Shown: in pieces, positions 53,380 to 63,453 of the stretch
Numbering within the stretch: the first letter of the stretch is position 1
Layout: each line of letters opens with the position of its first letter
DNA from: Bordetella parapertussis
GTDB lineage: Bacteria > Pseudomonadota > Gammaproteobacteria > Burkholderiales > Casimicrobiaceae
Reading direction: 5' to 3'
Assembly: GCA_943331295.2 (NCBI GenBank)
Contig: CALQLA020000023.1
Coordinates: 1-64,000, forward strand
Length of the DNA stretch: 64,000 bases
Position numbers and translations under genes: made by a program
Notes under the pieces: generated by a model
What the model was told of the DNA's origin: nothing
Databases searched by the model: none
What the model saw: only the letters and a program-made list of their open reading frames with translations

Positions 53380-54156
53380 TCATTCCGTCCCGAAGATGTC
53401 CTTGTAGCTCGCGTACACCGATGCCGCGTAGACGGGCATCAGCACGATCCAGCCGAGGCCGAACGGGAAGGAGGCCGCGATTGCGGCCACGACGCCGATC
53501 ACGCCGTAGACCAGGAACGGTGGCATGTTGCGCATGCAGGCGACGAAGCTCGACTTCAACGCGGCGAGCGGCTCGTCGCCGCGAAGCGCCACGAGCGCGG
53601 GCGCGAACCAGTAGGCCATGACCAGCGGCACGCCGAGCAGCACCGCGATCAGCAGCACGATGAGCGTGCCGACGCCCACCGTCGACAGCAGTCCCCACAC
53701 GGCTTCGGTCGGGTCGCCGGAAAGGAGCGAGGCAAGCGTGCCGAAGCCGACCACGCCGACGAGCAGAAGCACCGCGACCGCCCAGACGACGAACCACGCG
53801 CCGAAGTAGACGAGCGCGACGATGACGAGCGGCACGGCCTTCTCGTTGAAGCAGGCGAAGAGATGTCCGATCGTCAGGGTTTCGCCGCGGTCCAGCGCGC
53901 GGGTGCCGACCAGCAGGCCCGCGCCCAGCACCGGGTACAGCAGCGACGACGCGACCTGACCGAGGAACGGCACGAACGCGAGGCTGACCATGATCAGGAA
54001 GAACACCACGGTGATCGCGATCCACACGCCCGGCGCGGCAATGAACAGCCGCCATCCGGCCTTCCACCAGTCGAGGCCGCGGCCGGCCGCGACGGCCCAG
54101 CCGTCGCGCGGAGCGACCGCGGGCGGAGCCGGGGTGGAGACGGGTTCGAGGTCCAT
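53380..54156 (-). CDS. BPSS1780-family membrane protein, copy 2
   Basis: A 258-residue membrane protein with about 6 hydrophobic segments. It shares with the protein at 47.4 kb a W-x-L(F)-x-A-x-P start to the first segment, the FVPFLGQVASSLL loop and AYWFAPALVALRGDEPLAAL, so the two are paralogues. Function unknown. It is convergent with polA. No partner is obvious on the same strand. Confidence 0.8.
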   Translation of the reverse strand: MDLEPVSTPAPPAVAPRDGWAVAAGRGLDWWKAGWRLFIAAPGVWIAITVVFFLIMVSLAFVPFLGQVASSLLYPVLGAGLLVGTRALDRGETLTIGHLFACFNEKAVPLVIVALVYFGAWFVVWAVAVLLLVGVVGFGTLASLLSGDPTEAVWGLLSTVGVGTLIVLLIAVLLGVPLVMAYWFAPALVALRGDEPLAALKSSFVACMRNMPPFLVYGVIGVVAAIAASFPFGLGWIVLMPVYAASVYASYKDIFGTE

Positions 54157-54267
54157 GGCGGACGATGGAGCGATGGTCGTGGAGCGCTACGGTATCACGC
54201 TGCAGCCCCCGTGCGGCGCCCCTTTTCTGGGCAAAGCCACGGCGTTACGCCGGTGCCGCCGGCATGC

Positions 54268-54840
54268 TCAGTGCATCGACTTCGGAACCGGCGGGTCGAC
54301 GCGGATCCGCTCGGCGAGGTCGGGCGGGGCGTCGGCACGCACGAACCAGGTGTGGCTCTTGGTCTCGTTCATCTGCGTGTACTCGAACGAGGCCAGGAGA
54401 TGCGCCATCGCGGGGCTGTCCTGGCCGAGCCGCTGGACGCGTACGACAAAGGCCTTGCGCCCTGGCGGCGTGCCGAGCAGCGCCGTCATCATCGCCCTGC
54501 CGTGGCCGTGGCCCCGCCATGCCGCGTCGACGCCGGTGAGCCAGAGCTCGTAGCCGTTCCGGATCGCCTTGAACAGCCCGAAGCCGATGGGATGGCTCAC
54601 TGCTCCGCCGCGGTCCGGGTGGTAGACGTATCCAGGGACGGCGACGGTGTTGAGGTCGCCGGTGTCGGGATCCTCTTCGATGAAGTAGCCGGTGGTGAGC
54701 GCGCGCCGCAGATTCGAGAAGAACATCGTCGTCTCGCGCGAATCCGTGGCGAGCGCTCGGTCGAAGCCGCCGCGTGCCGCGCCGTCGCGGATGAGCGAAC
54801 GGAGGATCGAGAGGTGTCCGACGTGGGCGGGATTGAGCAT
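54268..54840 (-). CDS. GNAT-family N-acetyltransferase (putative)
   Basis: A 190-residue protein. The acetyl-CoA-binding motif A appears as LWLTGVDAAWRGHGHGRAM (about residues 98-116), matching R-x-x-G-x-G/A. The rest shows no close family resemblance I can name. Acetyl-acceptor unknown. It lies alone, divergent from groES, with a non-coding gap of about 320 bases between them. Confidence 0.7.
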   Translation of the reverse strand: MLNPAHVGHLSILRSLIRDGAARGGFDRALATDSRETTMFFSNLRRALTTGYFIEEDPDTGDLNTVAVPGYVYHPDRGGAVSHPIGFGLFKAIRNGYELWLTGVDAAWRGHGHGRAMMTALLGTPPGRKAFVVRVQRLGQDSPAMAHLLASFEYTQMNETKSHTWFVRADAPPDLAERIRVDPPVPKSMH

Positions 54841-54989
54841 GACGGTGACCGGGGCGCTGACCGGCGAGCACCGTACCCTAATGGTTTTTTTGGTGGCCTA
54901 CAACCTTACCGGCGGTCGTTTGGCGGCAACGGACGGCGTCGCCGCTCTCCCGGCGCGCTACGGAATCCGCGTTTTCGGCGCGCGGGGGC
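54841..54989. other. Intergenic region upstream of the groESL promoter
   Basis: No gene was recognised between the GNAT start and the groESL promoter. It holds a run of seven T (about 54885-54891). A candidate promoter for the minus-strand GNAT gene could not be set with confidence. Confidence 0.4.
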
Positions 54990-55018
54990 TTGAAAAAGGC
55001 GGACTGCGGGCCTATTAT
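54990..55018 (+). promoter_or_regulatory. groESL promoter
   Basis: TTGAAA at 54990-54995 and TATTAT at 55013-55018 with an exact 17-base spacer, a strong sigma-70 promoter. The CTTGAAA context also fits a sigma-32 -35 box. Transcription would start within the CIRCE operator, so repressor binding should block it. Confidence 0.85.
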
Positions 55019-55044
55019 TAGCACTCGCATCTGGTGAGTGCTAG
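55018..55044 (+). promoter_or_regulatory. CIRCE operator (HrcA binding site)
   Basis: TTAGCACTC, 9 bases, then GAGTGCTAG: an inverted repeat differing from the CIRCE consensus only at the last base. It overlaps the last base of the -10 box and the expected start of the groESL transcript. HrcA itself is not in the window. Confidence 0.95.
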
Positions 55045-55153
55045 CGATCCACGCTGCCTTCGCCCGAATTCGCGCAGCCGGTTGACATGCTGCCGCGGTG
55101 CGGACCTATCGGCCCGTCAAGCGATTGATTCGAAACATATTTCCACTAGGAGT

Positions 55154-55162
55154 GAGTGCTAA
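55154..55162 (+). promoter_or_regulatory. Extra CIRCE half-site over the groES ribosome-binding region
   Basis: GAGTGCTAA, an exact CIRCE right arm, ends 2 bases before the groES ATG. No matching left arm (TTAGCACTC) lies next to it. Confidence 0.5.
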
Positions 55163-55164
55163 CC

Positions 55165-55452
55165 ATGAAGATTCGTCCTTTGAACGATCGTGTGATCGTT
55201 AAGCGGCTCGATGAAGAAAAGAAGTCCGCCGGCGGCATCGTGATTCCTGACACCGCGGCCGAAAAGCCGTCCCAAGGCGAAGTGGTCTTCGCCGGTCCCG
55301 GCAAGGCCGACGACAGCGGCAAGATCGTCCCGATGGGCGTCAAGGTCGGCGACAAGGTCCTGTTCGGGAAGTACTCGGGCCAGGAATTCAGGCTCGACGG
55401 GCAGGACCTCCTGCACATGCGCGAAGACGACATCATCGGCATCGTCGCCTGA
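55165..55452 (+). CDS. groES: Co-chaperonin GroES
   Basis: A 95-residue cpn10 protein starting [18 protein letters not shown], with the mobile loop ([18 protein letters not shown]) and GKYSGQEF. It caps the GroEL ring during folding. AGGAG lies 12 bases before the ATG; an in-frame GTG 3 codons upstream is too close to it. It is first in the groES-groEL operon, controlled by the CIRCE site. groEL starts 38 bases later. Confidence 0.97.
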   Translation: MKIRPLNDRVIVKRLDEEKKSAGGIVIPDTAAEKPSQGEVVFAGPGKADDSGKIVPMGVKVGDKVLFGKYSGQEFRLDGQDLLHMREDDIIGIVA

Positions 55453-55472
55453 TCGTCGCCGTCCCCACTTAA

Positions 55473-57146
<1,674 letters not shown>

Positions 57147-57166
57147 TTCGACGTCCGGTCGAAGCT

Positions 57167-57208
57167 GCAATGACAAAGGCCCGGGGTTTCCCGGGCCTTT
57201 GTCATTGC
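57167..57208. terminator. Bidirectional terminator after groEL
   Basis: A perfect 19-base stem, GCAATGACAAAGGCCCGGG and its complement, around a 4-base loop GTTT. The stem has an AT-rich foot (CAAAGG / CCTTTG) but no long T-run. It separates groEL from the convergent truncated lyase. Confidence 0.85.
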
Positions 57209-57224
57209 GGGGTGCCCGCCCGCG

Positions 57225-57869
57225 TCAGCCGGCGAGGATCCGCGCGTAGACGTTGGCCGCGGCGGACACCACGCCGACGATTCGCGTGGGCAGCCCCAGC
57301 GCGTCGCGCGCGCTGATCAGCCCGCAGATCCCGGATCCGCAGCTGATCGGCACGTAGACCGTCGCGAGGTCCTCGACCGCCTGCAGCAGCTCGAGGCCGT
57401 AGGTCGCGACGCCGGCGACGAGCTCGCGGTCGAACGGGCCGATGAAGCGCAGGTGCTGCTGGTGCGCGATCTCCGCCGCGTGCAGGCGCGCCTCGTCGAA
57501 GTCGAGGCCGTGCTCGATCAGCTCCGCGCCGAAGGCGCTCATCGCGGCGTTCTTGCCGGGAGAGTTGCCGAACGGCACGACGATGACGCAGCGAATTCCG
57601 TACTGGCTGGCGGCATGGGCGAGGCTCTGGCCGTGGTTGCCGCGCGTCGCGCTGACGATTCCCGTGACGTCGCCGCGCTTGGCGAGCCCCGCAAGCAGGT
57701 GCAACCCGCCGCGCACCTTGAAGGCGCCGGTCGGCGTGTGGTTCTCGTGCTTGACCCAGACGTCCCGCCCCGCGCGCCGCGACAGCAGCGGCCATGCGTA
57801 CTGGGGCGTCGCGCCCATCGCCGCGTAGACGTCGCGCGCGGCCGCCCCGATCTCGGGCAGCGGAATCAT
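57225..57869 (-). pseudogene. Threonine dehydratase-like PLP lyase, C-terminally truncated
   Basis: A 214-residue open frame starting MIPLPEIGAAARDVYAAM. The PLP-lysine motif GAFKVRGG and the phosphate loop SCGSGICG are intact. The frame ends at SAAANVYARILAG, about 100 residues short of the usual 310-330 for TdcB-like enzymes. No continuation in another frame exists, since the groEL terminator begins 16 bases further on. The missing part builds the rest of the PLP-binding subdomain, so I expect it to be inactive. It adjoins another decayed gene. Confidence 0.7.
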
Positions 57870-57912
57870 CTCAGCGGCCGCACGGCCGCCCGAAGGCCAC
57901 TACGGTTGGGAC

Positions 57913-59838
57913 ATGGCGGACGGCACACTGGCGCCTCTTGAAAAATGGGCAGTTCCGAGAGCGTTGCGCGGCGAGGTCGGCATCAACGTCGTGTACGGAT
58001 TGCATCGTCGCGATACCGGCGAGAGGTGGGATGGTAGCTACAGCTTCGCGCCCATCCGCGACGCAGAAGGGGAAATCACCGGAACGGTGGTTGTCGGGCG
58101 CGACATCACGACGCAGAAGGCAGCGCAAGAGGGGTGGGAGCGCATGCGCCTGCTCATGGCCGAGGGCGAGAGGATCGCGCATCTTGGAACGCGGGAGTAC
58201 ATCGTAGCAACGAAGGAGACGATCTGGTCCGACGCAGAATGCCGGATCTACGGCGTCGACCCGGGCGCGCCGTCGCCCGGCTACGGGGAGATGCTGCGCC
58301 AGAGCATCCTTCCCGACGATGCCGAGCGGCTGAACCGGACGTGGGCGAGAGCCTCCGGAACGGCGCCCCTTCGAATTGGAGCATCGGATCGTACGCCCGG
58401 ACGGCACGGTACGGGAGGTGAAAGACCTCGCCTATCCGTACTTCGATCAGGCTGGACAGCTCCTCAGGTACGTCGGCACCACGCTGGATGGCACCGAGAG
58501 CAAGGGGCGCGAGCGGGCGCTTCTCGACGCGCAGGAGCAACTGCGCAGAAGCGAGCAGCGCTGGCAGTTTGCGCTGGAAGGCGGCAGGCAGGGCGTCTGG
58601 GACTGGGACATGCGGCGCGACACCGTCTACTACTCGCCCGAGTACAAGCGGATGCTCGGCTACGCGGCGGACGAGCCGTTCCCGACTGACGCCGCGGCGG
58701 GATTCGCGCGGTTCCACCCCGACGACCTCGCGGCCGCCAATGCCGCGGTCGAACGCCATCTGCGCGGCGAGGTGCCGTTCTACTCGGCGCAGTTTCGCGT
58801 CCGTTGCCGGGACGGCAGCTACATCTGGGTCGAATCGCGGGGCATGGTCGTCGAGCGGACCCCCGATGGCGCGCCGGCCCGGATGATCGGCACGCACGCC
58901 GATATCACCGATCGCCGCCGGATCACCGATGCCGTCGTCGACGCGGAAGCCCGGCTGCGGCTGGCGATCGAAGGCGCCCGGCTGGGGACTTTCGACTGGA
59001 ACGTCGGCGCGGGCACGATGGCCGCATCCGACCTCTGCCGCGAACTTTTCGGGCTTCCGCGCGGCATTCCGGTCAGCCGCGAGCACTTCATGGCGGCAGT
59101 CCACGCCGACGACCGCGACCGGGTCGCCGGTCTCGCCGAGCGGGCGGGGGCGGCGCGCGGCGGCTTCAAGGACGAGTTTCGCGTCGTCTGGCGAAATGGC
59201 CCGGCTCAACGTGGAGCTCGCGCGCCGTGCGAACGAGGCCGAGATCGCCAACCGGGCCAAGACGGCGTTCCTCGCCATGAGTTGCTCACGCCGCTGAACG
59301 GCATCATGGGCATGACCGGTCTCGCCCTGCGCCGCGCGACCGACCCGAAGGTGGTCGATTACCTCGCGAAGGCGCAGACGGCGTCGAAGAAGGGACCCAC
59401 GGCGCCGTCGCGAGCGCGACTCCGCCCGGCGACCCGGCCGAAGTGATGCTGCGGCGCCTGCACGCCGGGGCGCTGGTCCTCCTGGTCGAGGACGAGCAGG
59501 TCAATCGGGACTTCGGGGCGGAGCAACTCAGGGAGTTCGGCCTGCGGGTCGATGCCGCCGGGAATGGCGAGCAGGCGGTGGAGTTGGCCCGCCGCAAAGA
59601 GTACGCCGCGATCCTCATGGACGTGAGGAGGCCGGTCATGGACGGCATCGAAGCGACGCGGCGGATAAGGAGGACCGCCAACGGCGCGACCGTCCCGATC
59701 CTGGCGATGACCGCGCTCGCCTTTCCGGACGACGAGAGGCGCTGCCTCGAGGCCGGGATGAACGACTACGTCGCCAAGCCCATCGATCCGGCACGGCTCG
59801 CCACGCTGCTGCTCAAGTGGATTCGGGCACGCGCCTAG
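57913..59838 (+). pseudogene. Decayed hybrid sensor histidine kinase (PAS-PAS-PAS-HK-REC)
   Basis: The coding frame shifts at least three times. PAS1 and the start of PAS2 are in one frame (57913 to about 58360). From about 58365 the frame moves by one and continues through PAS2 and PAS3 (RYVGTTLDGTESKG, DITDRRRITDA). Near 59190 the PAS3 end is lost and the frame changes again (ELARRANEAEIANRAKTAF). The H-box then appears as HELLTPLNGIMGMTG, in the earlier frame, near 59283. After YLAKAQTAS the kinase ATPase domain is deleted and the frame jumps to the REC linker (GAVASATPPGDPAEV). PAS1 also lacks its N-terminus. Confidence 0.85.
59443..59838 (+). CDS. Residual REC domain ORF of the decayed kinase
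   Basis: A 131-residue open frame starting GTG-ATG. It is a nearly complete receiver: acidic pair in LVEDE, the phospho-Asp in ILMDVRRPVMDG, then ILAMTALAF and NDYVAKPIDP. The usual QMP after the Asp has become RRP. It overlaps the stop of the previous frame in GTGA. It may be only a remnant of the pseudogene, but as a free REC it could still be folded if translated. Confidence 0.4.
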   Translation: MMLRRLHAGALVLLVEDEQVNRDFGAEQLREFGLRVDAAGNGEQAVELARRKEYAAILMDVRRPVMDGIEATRRIRRTANGATVPILAMTALAFPDDERRCLEAGMNDYVAKPIDPARLATLLLKWIRARA

Positions 59839-60062
59839 CCGTTCCGATACGCAGGGGGACGGACGCGCGCGCACCCATCGATGCGGGTCGGATGCCGGCG
59901 CGATCGCGCGCGCGACGACGGCGGTGGCGGGTCGGTTCGCCCTCACCGGGACCTTCGCCGCGCAGATCCAGCCCGGCGCCGCGGCCCACGCCGGCGAACC
60001 ACGGTCGAGCGTTGCCCGGAAAGCGATCACGCATCCGGGACCGCTGCGACGGTCCTGACGGG

Positions 60063-61709
60063 TCAGCGGGTGGCTTGGCCGCCCGCCCCGCCGCCGCGCA
60101 TCCGGTCCGCGATCCTTTCGGCCAGCATCAGCACCGGCACGTTGGTATTGCTGCTGGTCAGCAACGGGAACACCGACGCGTCGACGACGCGCAGTCGCTC
60201 GACGTCGCGCACGCGGCATTCCTCGTCGACGACGGCGCCCGCGTCGTCGCCCATGCGGCAGGTGCCCACCGGATGCCAGCACGTGTGCCCGGTGCGCTGG
60301 GCGAAAGCGAGCACGTCCGCGTCGGTTGCGCCGGACAGCCCCGGCCGGATTTCGCGCGTGATGATGCCGGCCAGAGGCACGCTCCGCGCCAGCGCGTAGA
60401 CGATGCGGAGGCCGGACACGAGCGCCCGGCGATCGGCGTCGGCGCCGAGGTAGTTCGGCCGGATGGCGAGCGGCGCCGCGGCATCGCCGCTCCCGATGTG
60501 CACGCTGCCGCGCGCCTGCGGGTAGATGCCGTAGACGCCGAGGTGGAACGACGAATTGGGATCGAGGCCGTTCCTCGCCGCCGACGTGGCGCCTGCCGGA
60601 TTCGCGACCGGAATCCGTCCCTCCGCGCTCATCAGGCCGACCTGTATCCGCAGGTCGGGCAGCGGCTGCGCCGGGTCGCTGCGGGCGTAGGCGGTGGCGC
60701 GCAGCAGCGAGTCGCCGAAGAGCCCCCGGCGCGTCGCGAGAAACGTCATCGCCTCGCGGACCTTGAGCCACGAACTGTTGAACAGGTTGTTGACCGTGCC
60801 CGGCTCCGTCGTCTCGAAAGAGATGCGCGGCATGAAGTGGTCCTGCAGGTTCTCGCCGACCTCGGTGCGGTCGGCCACGACGTCGATCGCGAGCGCCTCC
60901 AGCCGGCCGCGCGCGCCGATGCCGGATCGCTCCAGCAGCGCCGGCGAGCGCACGCCGCCCGCGGCCACGATCACCTCGCAGGTGGCCTCCGCCGTCGCTT
61001 CTCCACTGGCGTCGGCAAAGGCGACACCGGTGGCCACGCGGTTGCGAAACAGAATCCGCCGCGCGACCGCATCCGTGCGCACGGTCAGGTTCGGCCGCTG
61101 CAGCACGGGCCGCAGGTAGCCGCTCGCCGCGCTGCTGCGCCATCCGTCGCGCACCGACAACTGCAGGTAGCTCGCGCCGTCGGGATCGGCGTCGTTGTAG
61201 TCGTCGACGCGGGGATAGCCCTGCCCGACGCAGGCCGCGAGGAATGCCTCCGAGATGGGATCGGGCGCGATCCGCGTGACGCCGATCGGTCCGCCCCTGC
61301 CGCGCGCCGGCGACGCGCTGAAGCGGCAGTCCTCGAGCCGCTGGAAGTACGGCAGGCATGCGTCGTAGGTCCAGCCGCGGCAGCCCATCGCCGCCATCCG
61401 GTCGTACATCGCGCGGTGGCCGCGGACGAACAGCATCGCGTTGACGGTGCTCGAACCGCCCAGGCCGCGCCCGGCAACCCACTTGGTCGGGTGCTCGCCG
61501 GTTCCGGGCATGGGCTCGGTCATGTCGGCCCACACGCGCTCGGGCCGGACGAGGACCTTGCCGACGCCGAGCGGCAGTCGCTCCCAGAACCCGCCGCCGG
61601 CGCCGCCCGCCTCGAGCAGCAGCACGCTGACCTGCGGATCCTCCGTCAGGCGCGCGGCCAGCACGCAGCCTGCGGAGCCCCCTCCCACGATGATGTAGTC
61701 GTAGCGCAT
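60063..61709 (-). CDS. GMC-family oxidoreductase (choline/alcohol dehydrogenase-like)
   Basis: A 548-residue FAD enzyme. The dinucleotide motif is YIIVGGGSAGCVLAARL at the N-terminus, with E in LLLEAGG. GMC signature 1 is GRGLGGSSTVNAMLFVRG, and the catalytic His motif is HTCWHPVGTCRMG. The C-terminal active-site segment is SSNTNVPVLM. It oxidises an alcohol, with the electron acceptor and substrate unknown. It has no signal peptide. slyD lies upstream on the same strand after a 39-base gap. Confidence 0.9.
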   Translation of the reverse strand: MRYDYIIVGGGSAGCVLAARLTEDPQVSVLLLEAGGAGGGFWERLPLGVGKVLVRPERVWADMTEPMPGTGEHPTKWVAGRGLGGSSTVNAMLFVRGHRAMYDRMAAMGCRGWTYDACLPYFQRLEDCRFSASPARGRGGPIGVTRIAPDPISEAFLAACVGQGYPRVDDYNDADPDGASYLQLSVRDGWRSSAASGYLRPVLQRPNLTVRTDAVARRILFRNRVATGVAFADASGEATAEATCEVIVAAGGVRSPALLERSGIGARGRLEALAIDVVADRTEVGENLQDHFMPRISFETTEPGTVNNLFNSSWLKVREAMTFLATRRGLFGDSLLRATAYARSDPAQPLPDLRIQVGLMSAEGRIPVANPAGATSAARNGLDPNSSFHLGVYGIYPQARGSVHIGSGDAAAPLAIRPNYLGADADRRALVSGLRIVYALARSVPLAGIITREIRPGLSGATDADVLAFAQRTGHTCWHPVGTCRMGDDAGAVVDEECRVRDVERLRVVDASVFPLLTSSNTNVPVLMLAERIADRMRGGGAGGQATR

Positions 61710-61748
61710 GCGGGATTTTAGCCGGTCAGCGCGGGGGATCGAGCCGGG

Positions 61749-62219
61749 TCAGTGTTGCGCGCCGTGATCGCCATGCACGTGGCCGTGGGCGATCTCCTCG
61801 GCGGTGGCCGGGCGCACCGCGATCACCTTGCACGCGAAGCGCAAGGCTTCGCCGGCCAGCGGGTGATTGCCGTCGAGGTGGACGACCGGTCCCTTGATCT
61901 TCATGACGCGGTAGATCGTTGCTTCGCCCGCATCGTTGACCCGCTCCAGCGTCCCGCCCACTTTCACGCCGGGCGGAAACTCGCTCTTCGGAATGGTGCA
62001 CGCCAGGCCGTCGTCGCGCGCGCCGAAAGCGTCTTCGACGGCCAGGTCCACGGTGACGGCGAAGCCGACGCCCTGCCCTTCGAGCGCGGCCTCGACCCTG
62101 GCGAACAGGTTGTCGTAGCCGCCGTGGAGGTAGGCGGTGGTGTCGCTGCCGCGGGTCTTGCCGCTGGCATCTGCGAGCGTGTAGCGCAGGGTGACGGCAG
62201 TGTCTTTGGCGATGTTCAT
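61749..62219 (-). CDS. slyD: FKBP-type peptidyl-prolyl isomerase SlyD
   Basis: A 156-residue FKBP with inserted flap (IF) domain. It has AYLHGGYDNLFARVEAAL, GVGFAVTVDLAVEDAFG, and the ending HPLAGEALRFACKVIAVR. The tail HGHVHGDHGAQH is histidine-rich but short compared with E. coli SlyD. It catalyses proline isomerisation, acts as chaperone, and can bind nickel through the tail. It precedes the GMC gene on the minus strand. Confidence 0.92.
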   Translation of the reverse strand: MNIAKDTAVTLRYTLADASGKTRGSDTTAYLHGGYDNLFARVEAALEGQGVGFAVTVDLAVEDAFGARDDGLACTIPKSEFPPGVKVGGTLERVNDAGEATIYRVMKIKGPVVHLDGNHPLAGEALRFACKVIAVRPATAEEIAHGHVHGDHGAQH

Positions 62220-62742
62220 GGCAGGTCAGTGTCGGTTGAATGAAGGACGATCCCGCCCGCCCGGTCTCCGGCGCCGGACAGCGGAGCCACGGCAGTCGCC
62301 CATGCCGAGCGTCAGGGCGTTGCCCCCGGACGCCGCCGGCGCAACAGCGCCGGCCACAGCGTGTCACACCAGGCCGGGACTTGCCGAAGGGGGGCGACGG
62401 GTGGAAGCCGGATCATCCGTCCATCCCTCGGGAAACAGCGGAAGGCGGCGAGCACAACCGTCAGGATAATATCATCCGACATTGCCGGCGAGCCACCAGA
62501 TGCAATATTTTTCCATAGTAATCATCATGTTAAATTATACCGCCTGCGAGATCATCCAACCCGATCCCGGCCCGGCCGAATCCGACGCGCCCCCCTGCGG
62601 ACGCCGGCGTGTCGGAACGTTGACGGCTTCGGTCAATCGCCGTAGGCTCCGCCGACTGCACCGTGCCGGCCCGGGCGCTGCCTTCTTCCCGGCAGCCGCA
62701 CGCCGAATCTCGCCGACAATCGATCCCGAAGGAAATGACACC
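62220..62742. other. Long intergenic region with an AT-rich block
   Basis: The 523 bases between slyD and the secreted-protein gene hold no convincing gene. An AT-rich block (about 62463-62542) stands out against the GC-rich surroundings. It contains GGATAATATC, CAATATTTTTCC and TTAAATTATACC, and may hold a promoter or a protein-binding site. I could not fix -35/-10 boxes with good spacing. In-frame codons run upstream of the chosen ATG at 62743 but look non-coding. Confidence 0.5.
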
Positions 62743-63414
62743 ATGAAACGACGCACTTTCTCGGCCTTTGCGGCCACCGGCTTCCTGGCTGCGGCCGCTT
62801 CCGGCAACGCAGCCGGCCAAGGGCGGGAGGTTGCCGGTGCAGGCGGCTTTGGGTCGCCGCCGATGCAGCGTCTGGCGCCCAGGAAGGGGACGTACTCGGG
62901 TTCCGGCGGCGGCATCACCCTGGTCACCCGCCTGGGCTTCGGCCCGGATGGCTCGCCGCTGGCCATGCCGCGCTGCACCGTGCAATCCAGCGCCCGGACG
63001 AAGATGACCCTCGGCGCCCAGGGACGCGGCACCGCAGCTTACCAGCGCACGTCGCGGGTGGTCTGGATGCAAGCCGCGCTGGCGGGCCCGGCGATGTTCA
63101 GCCCCCAGCGCGCGAGCTTCGCGTACGCATTCGATTGGGAGTGGTCGAAGCGAGAAGGCCTGTCGATCTGGGTCCGGGAGGGCTCGTTCAAGGGCAGCAT
63201 CGACAGCGGCAGCCTCGCTGGCGTGGACGTGGCGATTGACGTCAACTACGACGACTCCGAGCGCCCTTTTCTCGTGGGGGAGGTGATGGGGCAGGATCGC
63301 ACCGGCCTCGACCTGTGGACGGCGGTGCCCGTCCTCACCCGCGACAACAGATTGGCGGGCGGCGCGTTCTACGCCAGCAAGACGATGAGCGTCTCCGTAG
63401 ACCTGGTCGGCTGA
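62743..63414 (+). CDS. Unknown protein with Tat-like signal peptide
   Basis: A 223-residue protein starting MKRRTFSAFAATGFLAAAAS, which has a twin-Arg motif (KRRTFSA) and a hydrophobic core with likely cleavage near GNAAGQ. GAAGGAAATGACACC precedes the ATG, with AAGGAA as ribosome-binding site. The mature part has beta-rich stretches (SGGGITLVTRLGFGPDG, AFDWEWSKREGLSIWV, GVDVAIDVNYDDSERP). I recognise no family and propose no function. It stands between slyD (divergent) and a convergent FAD oxidoreductase. Confidence 0.75.
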   Translation: MKRRTFSAFAATGFLAAAASGNAAGQGREVAGAGGFGSPPMQRLAPRKGTYSGSGGGITLVTRLGFGPDGSPLAMPRCTVQSSARTKMTLGAQGRGTAAYQRTSRVVWMQAALAGPAMFSPQRASFAYAFDWEWSKREGLSIWVREGSFKGSIDSGSLAGVDVAIDVNYDDSERPFLVGEVMGQDRTGLDLWTAVPVLTRDNRLAGGAFYASKTMSVSVDLVG

Positions 63415-63453
63415 TTTCCCCCGGGCCCCGGGCCCCGGGCCCGGTGCGGCGCA

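Noticed and set aside
62482..62742. An N-terminal extension of the unknown secreted protein
   Set aside because: It would bury the signal peptide inside the protein and would be read through the AT-rich intergenic block; the ATG at 62743 has its own ribosome-binding site.
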